Assembly (NCBI GenBank): GCA_050084515.1
Contig: CM114272.1
Location: forward strand, 11,036,001-11,100,000
From: Blasia pusilla
Lineage: Eukaryota > Marchantiophyta > Marchantiopsida > Blasiales
Length of the DNA: 64,000 bases
Direction of reading: 5' to 3'
The notes under the pieces were generated by a model. It was given only the letters and a program-made list of their open reading frames with translations. It was not told the DNA's origin and made no database searches. Positions within the stretch are counted from its first letter, which is position 1; every line of letters begins with the position of its first letter. A program made the translations under genes and the position numbers. Below, piece by piece: positions 44,072-57,720 of this stretch.

Positions 44072-44470
44072 CCTAAATTAATCAAAATCATCTCCGTATT
44101 TTTATGATATTTTGAGTTTTTCTTTTATTTTGGAAAAAATTGGAAAATCCATACACTCTTTACCATCCACATAGGCTATCACTTATATCCTTAAAAAAAT
44201 ATTTAAAAATATTTAATAGATGAATGATAGTTAATAGTTTATTTAAATGGGTTATTATCTTACATCTTCAACATTAATGTAAGATAATAACCCATTTAAA
44301 TAAATTATTAACTATCATTCATTTATTTAATATTTTTAAATATTTTTTTAAGGATATAAGTGATAGCCTATGTGGATGATAAAGAGTGTATGGATTTTCC
44401 AAAATTTTCCAAAATAAAAGAAAAATTCAAAATATCATAAAAATACGGAGATGATTTTGATTAATTTAGG
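44072..44470. repeat. 399-bp fold-back (inverted repeat with about 194-bp arms)
   Basis: The left arm (44072-44265, starting CCTAAATTAATCAAAATCAT) is mirrored by the right arm (44277-44470, ending ATGATTTTGATTAATTTAGG) with only a few mismatches. The spacer is 11 bp. The sequence is AT-rich and non-coding. It could be a fold-back MITE or a hairpin-RNA locus. High arm identity suggests recent origin or gene conversion between arms. Confidence 0.9.
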
Positions 44471-46600
44471 TAATATCTAAAATATTTAGAAGACAAATAA
44501 GGATGTGATGATTTGTGAAAATTTTTGAAGCCATCAAATGATTGGAAAATTTTAATACATAAGATATTAATAAAAATATGATATCTTCAATGGAATCGGT
44601 AATGTGAGATTGATTGAAGTAGTTGTAGCATGAGTCCGTTCTTAGAACGCACATGGACGAACAAGTATGGACATGGATTTTACGAGGTGGAACCCACACT
44701 TTATAGCTTATGGTGAAAGGCAAGGTAGAGGTAGATGGGGCAATAAGGGGGAGAGTGAAGATGGGGAGGGGAAGAAACGGGAAAGAGCGGACCCTAAGGC
44801 AAGTGGGAGGAATTAGAAAGAAGGCGAAGATAAAGTCCACATGGACAAGTCCTTCCATTGGAGGTACGTAAGTCCATGGACACGGACTTTGTCCACATAC
44901 AACTTTGAGTCTTGATAAGTATTTATTTTTTCTAAACTCATTTTGGTAATCAAATTTCTTCCAAAATAGTTGAAGGCCAAGATAGAGAAATAAGGATTAA
45001 GTGAATTATTTTTCAAAGAAATGAAATCAAACATTCATAGTTGAAAATAAAAATATATAGATTTAAAAAAAATTCATTTGAAGAAAATTCTAGGAAGATC
45101 TTCTCCATTCAAGTTGGAATTTAAGATAGTAAAGTTATCTAATGATTATGTAATATTAAAAAAATATTAAAATAAATTGTGAGTTTAATGGTGTTGGTCC
45201 TCATGGACTTTTCCTCTTCATTTGATGCTTAAATTCATGATATATTTTATAAAAATAGCTCAAATATTTTATATATGGATGAAAAAAAAGTGGATTTATC
45301 TTTTAAGGAAATGAAACTTGGGTTCAAAAAATTAAAAATTAAAATGAATGAAGATTATTTTTTAATTAAATATTATTTTTAAATAATATTAAAAAAAACC
45401 ATCAAGTATGTTTCATCAAGCAAAAGAATACGTCTAGTATTAATTTTATCATATAATTCATTTAAATCATATAATATTTAATATTTAATGAAATTTATAT
45501 TATTTTATCATGTATGATAACAATTATTTTATAAGCAATGAATATTTTTTATGTGTTTTTTAAATTGAAAAATAACTTTTAAAAGCATAGAATCATAATA
45601 TGAGTTATTTTGGGCATAAATCATTCAATGTAATGTCATAAAAACCCATTTTTTTAGCGCGCATAATATACTTATTTGGTTTTCTAATAAGGGTGAAAAA
45701 ATAAATTGGAAATTCCTTAAATAATTACCCATTGCCTAGACAAGATATGTTTGACATTGTTTGTGCATTGGTCCCTCCGAATTGGAAATTTAATATGAAT
45801 AAGAAATATAAAATGAGAAAAAAGGACTAAATAGCAATCCATCCTCCACACAAACCAAGCTTAACATATGCATTCTCGCTAATTTTCTCACACTAAAAGA
45901 AGATAGGATTAGAGGGAATCCTCATATGACTAAGTCCCCATGTTGTTAACACCCATTTTCTTAAGACATTTCTATTGTTATGGAGCCTTTAAAAACCTTC
46001 CATTATTAATGGATGTATATTTCACCCATGCGTGGCACAAGCAAAATGTTAATATCTAATTAAAAAAGAATGGGGTTTTAGCCTTATATCGAATTTAAAT
46101 TAAAAATAAAATACCTTTCTCCCATGCAATGATAACCTATGTTATTATCCGATAGTGCCTCTTCATTTTGCAACCTCCTCTTCGCTTGACACATGGCATT
46201 TGCCAATGGGATTGATCGCTTTCTAAGCCAATAAGATTGTTCGCTTTCTTGACCAATAGAATCGTTCGAAATTGATTTAAAAGAAAATAAGAATTTTGAG
46301 AGCTAATTAACATCTTGAGAATTAATTTATACCTGTACATGACACGAACCTATATTATCTTGATACATGTATCTTTTAACCAATAAGATTGTCTAAGAAA
46401 AAAAAATCAAATTCAATTATGGATGATAAATCAAAATTATCCATTATTTTTTAATAATAGATACTTTTGAATAATGGACACTAACTAGTTAAACTTGGCA
46501 TCAAACCGGAAACATATTAGTACTATGCTCATGCAAAACACGCGCATAATTCTAGTAACATAATATGGATTTCAAGATCTTTTACTGAAACGTGGATTAC
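44471..46600. other. AT-rich intergenic, no gene seen
   Basis: Very AT-rich, with no open frame of interest. At about 46530-46553 CATGCAAAACACGCGCATAA is followed by TTCTAGT, a weak Helitron-end look-alike. Confidence 0.4.
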
Positions 46601-49600
46601 TTACACCCGGAAAGGGGAAAACCATCACCGTATAATGCGAGGCGGGACGGGGACGGGCGGGGGAGTTGAAGCGCTCGCCGCTGTTCGCTGCAAACCTTAC
46701 GGCTCCGGCTAGTCCACGACTCCACCGTGACATGACAGTTAACACTCAGGGGACCCGGTAATCACGTGACGGTTTCACGTGGCTATGTAATGAGCTCGAG
46801 TTCAGTCATTCAATACTGCGCCAGGTCTGAAGCGTGCCGGGTCAATCGCGATTCGCCATCGCGATCGCGATCGCATGCCTGGCTTCCCTTCCCTTCCCTT
46901 CCCAACGAAGCTTCGATCGGCTGTTCTGTACCGCGAGTCAGTCAGTCAGTCAGTCTGTCTGTCCGACTATCGCTGGGCTCTCAAGGTTCTCAGAGAGAGG
47001 GAGCAGTTCAGCAGCATCGCCGAGTTCGTTGCAGGGTATGCTATGTATTATGCTACTCATTCAATCAACAGTCAATCAATCAATCAGATAATGCCGGAGC
47101 CGCGTTGGCAAGCGTGCCGGGTCTATAGCCTTTGCGCCCGACCCCCAGATGAGATGAAATGAAATGAAACCAATGACATGAAACTCAGTGTTAACTTGTT
47201 TCTTCCACCGTGCAAGTCTGTCAGTCCTACGACGGCTTGGAGGGAGGTACAGTGCGAGTACGTACAACCTGCCCTCCGATGAGATGCGTGGTATGAAATT
47301 ACGGCACCTGGGGTTAACTGCCTTTTGCTGCCTGCGTTTTGGGTTGCTGCCGAATCGGTGTTCGGACGTGGAGCTTTGAGTGGTTACGGTATTCTGAACA
47401 AAGCGTAGATTTGTCTGCTTCTCTGCTTCCAATTCCCATCCGTTTACGTACGCGTGGGTGTGGAACATTTAGAGTTTAGGACGCTTCGATTGCATTGATG
47501 TTGCACTTGTTGACACCCCAAATACGACGATGTTGCATTATTGAGGGCGAAATTTGGTGAGTTCGTGGGAGTGTGTGGACTGTTTTCTTGCTGGGGTGGG
47601 ACGGGAGGGACGGGAGACCGCGCGTGACTCCCAGGAGTCACGCGCAAATAATCTGTAGGGTCGTTTCGGCTTTCGGGATTGGAGGCGAATCGTGCGTTTG
47701 GCGATGGATGGATTCAGTGCTTTCGAGCTTTGGTGGGAATGATCAACAAGGACGGGTGATAATTCTGGGTAGGGGAGTGTGTTTGCGGATTTGCCGAGTC
47801 TCTGATGAGTCGTCAATTGTCTTTTGAATTCATGATTGAGAAGTAAAGTGAAGATGCTTTTGAACATTTTCCATTTTGCATTAGTTAGCGCTGCTTTCTA
47901 TTCAGAAGAGTGTAGATGCGGAGAATTTCAGAGAGTGGGGGGACTCCACTTTGGCGGCAACTTGAAGTGAAGATGCCTCCGCAAGAGCTCACTGCGCTCA
48001 CTCTCGTTTCCGCCTTCAAAGGTATTCTTTTTCATCTACTCTGATGTAGAAATCCCGAGAAGATCCATCTTCCCAGACTCCACCATTTCCTGATGCCTGA
48101 AGTGAGCGGCTACTGAAACTGCCGTACGCTCCACTGTTTCCTAGTGTCTTTCCAGGCGGCCTTACAGGCTTCTTGCTCTCCTGTTACGCCTTTTACTTCC
48201 AAGTGATCCATAGGCTACAGAAAGCACTGTCCTGTCCGCTTTTGTCAAGTACCCACAGGTGGCTGGTAGGCACATGATAGCAGAGGGGGATCAAATGCAC
48301 CCAACTGGGAAACGTTCTCTTTATTTCTATCGGTAGGTGCGAAAGGTGTGAAAATTGAGTGGTACCAGTTTATTGTGAAGTCTACATCCATCTGTGCTAA
48401 CGGCATTTCCACTTCTCGGGATATATGCCAAACACCTTTTTCTGCTCTAACCTTTTAGATCCCAACACTTGATTTTCAGCGGGCTCAAAAAATGAACCTT
48501 TGAGGTGTACTCAATACAGAGTGCCCGTGGTTGGGAGCCCAGGATTGTCGCACATTGCTCTCAAGTTGGGAGGTTTTAGTTTGTGGTAGATTCACCCTTT
48601 GCACTATGGATGCAGCGTTTTTCCTGTGTTTTTGGACTCTACTGAGTTCATCACGTATTTTCCTTCATGGATCTCCTCGTATTCGCTATTTGTGCACTAC
48701 TGCCTCTTCGTCCTTTTAAACTTCCCAAATACATTCTCATGCGACCAGGCTAGATAATGCTCACGTCTATTGAATTTGTGTGTGTAGACGGTAAACCTAA
48801 GAACCAAGGAATAGCCACTGTCTCCTGCAGTGCCAACTGCTTCGGAGATGCCACTACGTTGCGTTCGAGGCCTAGCAGTCCGAAGAGCACGGAAGACTCA
48901 TGCTCGAGAGATCGTATGGCTATATGCCTGAAGGGATTCTAATCTTAGCCATACTCCCGGGTTAATGCGTGGGAGAAGATCCAAGGCCTTTCCTTGAATC
49001 AAATCTCAATCATGGAGAATCCCCTACAGACCTAGGATTTTAATGATCCATGCTCAAGACAGAGAAGTGCCCTGTGCTTGAAGTGTGCGATCTTTTGCCA
49101 CGGTCCTGGATTAGATCCATCTGTCACCAAATCGAAGCTGGATCTTGAAACATCGTCGTGAGTGGTCTGATGGATGCAATGCCAACGAATACAAAAGGGA
49201 GGAATAAACTTAACCAAACTGCTTCCAGCTCTACTGTTCATATTTAGGAAGAGGCTTTTGAGCTTCATGCAGCAACAGTCCGATAAGTTACTATTATTAT
49301 TTTTAATTAATGCTTGGAGGAGATTTACGGTGGACAGATAATCATGACCCAACTCTTCACATTTGGGCTCACTGTCAGCTAAGGTTGAGTTCAAGAAAGG
49401 CCTTTGCCCGTCTATTTGATTTCAGTTGCAGGGTGCACCTCTGGGTCCGGTGTTCGTGTTTCGTCAGCAGGGAGCTCTGTGTGTGCACTACTGAGAAATT
49501 GTACACAGAACACGCCGTCGAACACTTGAGGATGTACACTAGACAATATATTCTAGATGTCGAATCAACATTAGAGTCTCAGAGTTTCAGGGGAAGAACA

Positions 49601-52600
49601 ACCTTTTAGGCAGACCACAAGAGACGAAGGAAATCCTAGAGCCCATTCGGCCTCACTCACTCAGTGAGGGTTGGTTGAAACTCACCCCATAAGAGTAGGT
49701 TGAATTTGTCTACGAAGTCCGGTCCCGACGATCTCTTATGCCGTACCTTCATCCAACTGGGGAAGCCTCGTCATGTAATAATAGAGACGAAACAATTGAT
49801 AGAACGAGGCATGTGGATGGATGAACTTCACTTACACAGTCTAGCAGAACTTCATCTAGTTCCGAGATCTAGTATTCTCACGCTTAAGGCATCTCAGGAA
49901 GAGTTTTTGGTTCCCCGACCTTCCCGGACAGGACTTAACGCATCTTTCTCATGCGTTAAGTCGCATGAGATGGACTGGTCGATTGGATGGAGTGGAGTGT
50001 CTTAAACCGAGCCTGCTGTAATTACCATAACGTATGCCTTCTGAGGATTTGCCAGGACCTTCTGCAAGGTTTTTCTGATTTCTAGTGTGTTACCAGAATT
50101 TACGTATTCTTCTGGAATGTCACTGACATCCCTGGTTGAAAGCCGCACACTTATTATTATGGGCGACAGTTTCCTACTTTGTTATGGGTTCAACCTTGTG
50201 AAGACCCATCTCATCCAATGTTTTAGCCGTGGAGCAGAAGAATAAGTTCCCTTTTCTTACATAACCAGCCAGGAATTTATGCTGGACTGAACCTGAATGC
50301 AAGTTCTATCATATGCTTTGGACTCCATCAACCTAGCTGTAGGTTGCAACAGATTCTCTAGCTCGGCTCGCTTGTTGTATATCCTCATTCCTTCTGGTGA
50401 TACAGAATCCTGGTTGGTTTCTGGAATCCAGCTGGGGATGTAGTAGTGTGTCTGGACCACCTCGAGAGTATGCTTCTCTCACCAAGCTCTCCGTCAAATG
50501 AGGCGGCAACGAGTTTATAAGTCTTTTTTAATTCCGAAGCCTCTGGTTGTCATACCGATCTGCCCTCTCTTCCTAACTAGCCGACTGGAAAATATTGGGA
50601 CCGTGGGGTTTCACGAGGTTGAACCCATGTAAATGAGTTGCTGTGTATGTTGATTCGAAGCCAACTCTTACCCTATCACTCAAGTACAAAATAAATTCAC
50701 AGTGCATTTCGTTTGCCAAAATTAGCAGCCACTGTGTACAAAAGTCCTGCAGTTTCCTCTCTTGTGACAAGTTTATCTGAGCGAATGCAATTCTCTTTTT
50801 AACATTTCCCATGTGGTGGATGCTGACTGATACTCGTATGCTGACTCAGCTTAAGTGGGTGTTCATGAAGACACTAGCAGTCTCATGGAACATACCGAAT
50901 TCAAACTTCGTTCCTTGAAATTAGACACTTTCATGACCTAGCTCAATTGATCATGTAGGGCCGTCTCCTGCCGTGTATATGATGAGCTTTTGAATTCAAA
51001 TTCGTGATCAGAAACGCGTTCTCTCGTTCCATTACTTTCTGGAGTCGGACTGTTCGGGTTCTCCGCATACAAAGACAGAATCTAACACATTGAGAAGAAA
51101 TGCAGTCAATCCTTCTTTCTCACTGAATTGTTTCTAGCCCCAGCTATTGATTGTTGGGGCATAAACCTTCAGATCTAGATGCTAATCTCTGTGCGTGCCG
51201 AGAGTTTCTATGCGTATGACGATTCGACTTGTACCATATCAAGTTTTCTAATTCCATGGTGCTGTCCAAAGTCCTAGCGTTCTGACAATCCACAAACTTC
51301 ACGCGACTGCTCCCTCAAAGGTTTCCTGAAAAGAATGATGACCTTATATAACCTCTATGTCGTCATCCTGTCTCATCTGTTCGCAGGTAAATATTTATTT
51401 CCCGACCAGTTTGGATTCACCTTGCTTTCTGTTCCTTGTTGGTAGTAACTACACATGCACCATCATAGACCATTTTATGAACTTTGGAACCAGCATTATA
51501 CATAATGTTTTCCACCCTGTAAAGCCTGTCATGCAAAGGTGACTTTAAGGCTGAGTTTCTTGGTTCATCTTGTAGGTCCTAATTACCAAAAAGACGTCAA
51601 GTCTGAAGATCACAAAGTAAAGAAGAGAAGAAAAAAATCAAATATTTTAAAAACTGGAGTGGTAGATACACGTGCACGTCTACATGTAGCCTCACGAATA
51701 TACTAACTTCCACTATTCTCATGAGCGATTTCCATGTTGGTTACTAGTAAGCCGCTCTCTCTTACCTTCTAACATCCCCTAATGGAAAATTAACATTTAC
51801 GCAATTATCAAACTGTATGCCAAAAGCCTGTCACCTATTCCTCCTCGTCGCGGTAGTTCAAAGGTTAGAAGTGAGTCAGAGAAGAAGGGTTTAGACAAAA
51901 CTTGGGACTTGCTGATCTGGAGGCATCATAATCGAATGTGAGTTAAGGAAAGGAACGATACAAATATTTAATTATATGGTTCATCTGCAGTCTATGATTA
52001 ACTCATTCGACCAGAGGTTAGAAAAAATATGGATGAATAGACTCGAAGTGCCAAAATCCCAAGTTCACCGAATCGTCAGGAAAACCTGATCTTCATTGAT
52101 TGACACAAGAATATCACGCGGAAGGCTATATCATCTCATCTGAAAGGCTCCATAGGAAAATGGGTAACGCGTAAACCATCGATTCACGAGGCTCTTGTCA
52201 CGTTCGAGGACCTCACCCGCGCAGCCGGTGATAGTTGAATGATGACCGGATCCAAGTAAATCACTCGATGCCTCGGAATAACTCGCCCAAGCAGCCGGTG
52301 ATAGGTCAATGCTGACCGGATCCGATCAAATCACAGCAGATGTGGCTGCTTCGATCCCCGACTCCCGACGTCGCGAGCCCAGTCATCAATCAATCACAGG
52401 AGCCCAAAAGCATGGAAACTCCGGACCAGTAGGATCACGCCAGCACACCCCTCCTCGAACTCCGCCAATGTCATCCGCGCCCAGCAGCCTCCGGACCGCC
52501 GGTGCGCGCCCTTCCCTGGTGCGGAAGATTAGGTCTGACAGCCTGGGGCAGCTGCAAAAAGGCGTAAACTCCCTCTACTTTATTTTTGTCGTATTACGCT

Positions 52601-53090
52601 TTGTCCTCAAAATTGCGTCCTGTCAGTGAACGCAGACCGCGCACAGTCCGTATCCGTATGGCGGCCACGAGCTTTGCTCAATAGATTCGTCGCGGATCCT
52701 TCTAACACCATCGCCAGCATTACACATCGTATGTACGTGGCGTAATTTCGGAGAGGTCATCACATCATGAGTCACGGAGTACATTAAAGCCACATTAGGA
52801 AGAGCTGTACATAGGGGGGGGAGCAATCGCGGGCTGGTTGGCTTGTGGTACAATCACGACGATGAGATGTTTGGAGAACAACCACTAAGAAAGTACGTAC
52901 AAATGCTCATACTCCGTGCCTTGGCTGTGACACTTGCCCCGCACAACTGGGCCTTGTTTGTACAAACAATCACGAGATGTTTCCATAGCTACTACGAAAT
53001 GATAGGAGTGTACGTATATATACATGTTGTTCTTTCCTTTGCTTGCCTATACCCTTAGTGGTGGGGCTAAGTGATTGAATTCAGAAGTGA
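46601..53090. other. GC-richer region, no gene securely supported
   Basis: Composition shifts sharply near 46.6 kb. Simple repeats occur at 46884-46901 (CTTCC), 46937-46964 (AGTC then TGTC) and 47066-47090 (CAAT). Several ATG-led short frames end at GT donors (for example around 47972-48019), which could be first exons of a spliced gene, but no domain or long frame confirms this. Confidence 0.35.
52205..52344. repeat. 70-bp tandem duplication, two units
   Basis: GCAGCCGGTGATAG...TGACCGGATCC...AAATCAC appears at 52221-52264 and again at 52291-52334, exactly 70 bp apart, with about six differences. Confidence 0.85.
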
Positions 53091-54769
53091 AGTATACTTA
53101 CTTCACATACTAGTTTGGCACAGACGGTTTGGGTGCATTATTGAATCATAATCAAAGGTATTTAACTTAACGGCAATGCAGCTGAGATTACGGATCCACT
53201 TGGTACTTATGGGATTAAGAGGCTCCACACGAGCGTTCACTGTTCTCATGGGCTCCCTTTCATTGTTTTTTTTTTCTTGATGGGTTTTCTATCATTCATA
53301 TTCATTTATTTATTGAGATTTGTCACTTTTTCAATATGGGCACGTAAGAAACCATAGGAAGGAAGGGTCAGTTTCTTCCATCAACCTACCAGGTTATGTT
53401 CAATTAGTTGCTTGGGAGCCTCAAAGCCTCCTCTTGGAAGCTACCTCATTGGATAAGTAGTAAGGGAAATGCTCCAAGGTAGAACTTTAATTACACTCAA
53501 TTGGATTGTTAGACAAATGTTTAATTCCTAATGAAGCAAATAGCCTAGTTTGTTTTATTACTTCAACTTTTTACTAAAATGGGTGATAGTTATGATAGTT
53601 ATATGATTCTACACTAGCCTTAATTCATTCTAGCCACATAAAAGAACCACACCCATTAGTAGGAGTTTCCAATTAATATGTAACTTTTTTCAAAAATAAA
53701 TCTTTCTCTCTCATCAACTAGTTGGTTCTGAATTTTTTTTATCATGTGGAAATATTCAAATAAATTCAATTAAGGTCTTACCATGTTTATCTTTCTTTCT
53801 CTCTTATTACTGATGCAATAATACTGATTTTATTTGATTTTAAGAATATTTATTAATGGATTTTAAGTTTACTTCAATAATATTCTTGAAATTAAACATT
53901 AATTTTAAAAATTTCTAGTTTCCCTTTTGCTACATGTCATGCAACTAAATGTCCACTTTACTACTTTAACTACATGCCATATCGTGATTGATCCTAAACC
54001 CTCATAATCACCTCTCCTATCAAGCTCTAGGTCCATCCCTACTATAAATGCAACTATAGATGCCCTCTACTTCATACCTCTTTCCAAGTGTGAATTTCTT
54101 TTTTAAGTTGGGATGCCTTTGTTCCATGTAATTTTTTAAGACTACTTTCATGAGACCTCATTCCAATGTATGTGGATTTGGTGGAATACCTAATCTATAC
54201 TATTATGGACAACACCACATGCATAATAAGACAAAATAGTGAAATGAAAAGACAAAATAGGAACATCCCATGATTTTAGCCCTCACACCTCCAACATGGC
54301 ATGATTTGTTCCCTGCCACAAGAGGATAATCTCAAATGTAGGAGGAGAATAAGCTCACGGCACGGGAGTTATTTCAATAGTGGGGATTAAATCCTGATGG
54401 TTTAATTTGGTAGTGGGGTTTTAATTCCTTATAGTTTAATTTGGTAGTGGGGAATCCACTACTGGTCTTTTATTTTCGCGCTTAGCCCATGCATGCTAAC
54501 TAGTATCCCGATGGGTTTCCCATCCTATTTTCTATATTTATATATATTATCGGTATACTTTCCATCCTTTGCTTGTGAACCCCTTATGTAGTCCCCCAAG
54601 TCCGTACATGATCACAACTAATACTTCTCTCTTCTTCATCCTATTGTTCCACATTTCACCATCATGAATGGAGGAATCCATCATCTTATTCTCCTCCCCG
54701 CACTAGCTCTAAATAGCCTTAGTTTTTCTCACTCTAATCTACATTATAAGGCCAATAGCAAAAAGATGC
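53091..54769. other. AT-rich intergenic, no gene seen
   Basis: No coding motif. GCCCATGCATGCTAACTAGT (54485-54504) and the dyad GATGGGTTTCCCATC (54513-54527) lie near its right end, both resembling elements seen at 38.3-38.5 kb. Confidence 0.4.
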
Positions 54770-55745
54770 ACTTCGATAAAAACGAGTGATGGAAAACCCA
54801 TCGGAAGTACAACAGAGAGGGGACTCAAAGAGTCAAAACCTGAAGGCCACAACAAGACCAGAAAAGGAAGAAGGGGCATTCCCCCCCTAACGATTTAAAC
54901 TCACCAACAAAGCAGAGACAATATCAAAGCAACAACAAGAGAGCTATGACTACTACTAAGTGGGCCTCTAGCGCGGCGTCTCCCACAACTGAGCCCGCAA
55001 AATCCCATTAGCCTGGGCACATTTGCAACGCTATGGAGACCCGCCTACACTATCAGAATCGCAGTAGCTAAGGACAACCCATTTCTCAGTGGAGATGATG
55101 GGTGCAGTCCGTGAACGCAGTCGAACCTCTCCCCCATAGCCCCATACATCTCTATGGCCGAGGGGATGAAGATGTGTCCTCGTGTAGTCGATTGTAGATA
55201 TGTGTCTTCTTCACCGCCGCCGCCGCTCCTTGTAGCATTCGCCCTTAGGCCACCACTTGGGCTCGCACTGCCTTCCGCGTAGGATCTGTGACTACCACGT
55301 CCGCCACCACCACCTCAGCCTCACGTGTCATGTAGAGATCGGCACGAATGAGGGAATCCCGCATAGAGTAATGCCTCTCTCTCTACACATGGAAGCCACT
55401 CTCCCGAGCAATACTGAACATGATATCCCGCACTGCATCGTGAGTGGCTATCCTCTCACCCCCAACTGGACAGCGTGCCAAATGCACACCAAGTGGATCC
55501 AGGCTCCGGCGACACTCGCAGTGTGTCGAACCAACCACCGATGGTTGGGGGAGGCCCAAGCGGAACCGCATCGCTGTGGTATAGGTAAGTGGTGCGATAC
55601 GGAAAGCCTGAAGAAGGGGGCGCGCCCCTACCCATGAGCCTGCCCTCTTTCCGGAGCAAGAGCGAATACGGGCCCTAACCTCCATGGGGATATTCCCGTC
55701 AGACATAGTGCCTCTAAAAACTGCCTCAAAGTGGGCTTCCATCAA
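54770..55745 (-). mobile_element. LINE 3' fragment (R2-like family), inverted
   Basis: On the minus strand it encodes AMRFRLGLPQPSVVG, the CECRRSLDPLGVHLARC knuckle and GGERIATHDAVRD, matching the C-terminal region of the LINE at 39474-42811. After stops it continues with the tail FIPSAIEMYGAMGERFD and the 3' untranslated part shared with 37688-38260. It starts inside the C-terminal domain (5'-truncated) and is disrupted by several stops. Together with 37688-38260 it defines a second subfamily. Confidence 0.7.
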
Positions 55746-57720
55746 GGAAGATTGGAGCCCAAACTGACCGGAGGTAACTAAGGAGGAGAAAGTGGGGAGA
55801 ACGGCTCAGGCCTCAACTCGAAGGGAATCTCTACAAACTGTGAGTGAAGACTGAAGTGGGAAAGAGCCATCCTCGACCTGGGAGACATAATGTAGAAAGA
55901 GCGATCTATCTCTAACCAAAAATCGGAAATAATACTCTCTCGAGAGGCCAATAGTACTCTCTCCTTTCCATTACCACGAATACCGTCCCATAAGGACAAA
56001 TCCGTGTGGACTCATTGGTTTATTAAATCAACAGTATATGCTATGCGATGGATGCCCTCTAAGACAACCCAAACCATCATTTCATTTCCTTTCATTACCC
56101 ACTCCATATTTATGGGGAGGATAGTAAATTAATCTTACTATAAGCTCTCTTGAGTTCAGAGGAACAACATTGCGCCCCCCCCCCATTACGTCCATTGAAT
56201 GTGTCAGAGTCCGTTGCATTTTGTCTATGTAGGAGAGGGAGGAGACGGGACTCCTTCTGTCACATCTGAAGTAGAGTACTCCTTCTGTCACATCTTAAGT
56301 AGAGTACAGTACCCGTTTGTTCCCCTTCCAGCTGTGCATCTTTTGAGAGTCTCGGGTGGGAAACTACCACCAAACGTGTCAGAATAGTTGCGGGTTTCTT
56401 TTCTGTTTGAAATGTGATACTAACTTACGGAGTACAACCCAATTACCCCGTGGCCAGGTGGCTCGTTCCTCACCGCATCTTGTCACATTCGTTCGGGTCC
56501 GTCTAATCCATCCATGGATGGATGATCCCTCACCACTACGAGTCACATCTTTTCTTTCGACTCTTCCATCCATCAATGAGAGGGTCAAAGCTCTACTTTA
56601 CTATTAGTCATTTTGAAGCTATCTTGACTATATTAAAATTATTTGATGAGACTCAGGAATACGACACCCAAGATTGAGACGATTTTAGACTTTATGAACG
56701 TCCTTTCCTTATATTCTTTTAAAATCCCAGATACTGGTATTTTCAATCCGGAGATCGAAACGTAAAGTAGAATGTGCAAACCCTCACCTAATAAACAATG
56801 GGATATTGAAGCTATAAAAGTCAATGATAAATTCAAGACAGTTCTATGGGTAGTTTTTCCCACTACACATGATAGAAAGAAGTAATAACTTCCATAATTC
56901 ATAGCTTTCCCCACTACACAGCTCCATCGTTATTATTTACCCATGCTTGGTCCATGATGGGAAGCACTCTCCTCCAAAACGGATTGGAGGACACAAATCA
57001 GACCATCTTTCTCTGCCTGGGACAAAGTACTCTCGCTGAATTGGTCACTATGGAGGGAGGTTCTGCTTGTCCCTACCGCCAAAGAGGAGAAAAATAAAAC
57101 CCTATTCATGCATGCTTACTCACCGAGTCCAATCCAGCTGGACCAATAAAGAAGAGATTAAGACGCTACTCAAGGAGCCCGATCCAGCTGGACGGATATA
57201 GTTGGATTAGTCACGAATCCGAAAATAGTTAGCTTGAGAGTTGTATTATGACATCATTACATTATTAGGTAACGGACAGCTCCTATCATTCACTATCAGG
57301 TCAATTTACCCCTATCCACCTACACACCGAGGACTAATATGTTTATGATGTAACTGGAATTATCCTCCTGATTAGGTGTAGTTGAGTTCATCCTCCCTTA
57401 ATGTTGATTAATTCCTTAATGTCGAATTAAGTGGCGATCAACTCCTTTTCCAGCACCGATTAATTTCATACAGGTTCCTTAAGCGAACTTAACAACGGAT
57501 TAACTCCTCAGTGGACGATCGACGGTATGACTTGACCAATATGGGAATTGGTTAATGAAGGGTTACCAGTAATCGAGCTACGGTGGATTAAGGTGATACA
57601 ATAAAAGGGAGTCCCTAAAATTAATTATACGCTAATAATCCGGTGGAAGGAACTCGACTGATGATGCGTTACCATCCGACGTAATTTAAATCCGTTTATC
57701 ACGCCCATGTGCCCCTGTCG
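55746..57720. other. intergenic, short tandem repeats only
   Basis: Contains a C-run at 56176-56185, a 28-bp tandem pair (56250-56305) and a repeated GATCCAGCTGGAC-type motif at 57132 and 57182. No gene is supported. Confidence 0.4.
56250..56305. repeat. 28-bp tandem duplication
   Basis: Two units beginning ACTCCTTCTGTCACATCT and ending AAGTAGAGT (56250-56277 and 56278-56305), differing at one base. Confidence 0.95.

Noticed and set aside
46520-46556. Second Helitron end
   Set aside because: CTAGT is present, but the preceding hairpin is short and interrupted. Chance is likely in AT-rich DNA.
47960-48030. Possible first exon (ATGCCTCCGCAAGAGC...AAAG|GTATTC)
   Set aside because: ATG and a donor are present, but no downstream exon, domain or second copy supports it.
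52309-52629. 106-codon plus-strand ORF with a Ser/Pro/Arg-rich middle
   Set aside because: It starts inside a tandem duplication, ends in an unrelated hydrophobic stretch, and has no motif. It may contain part of a spliced exon but cannot be supported alone.
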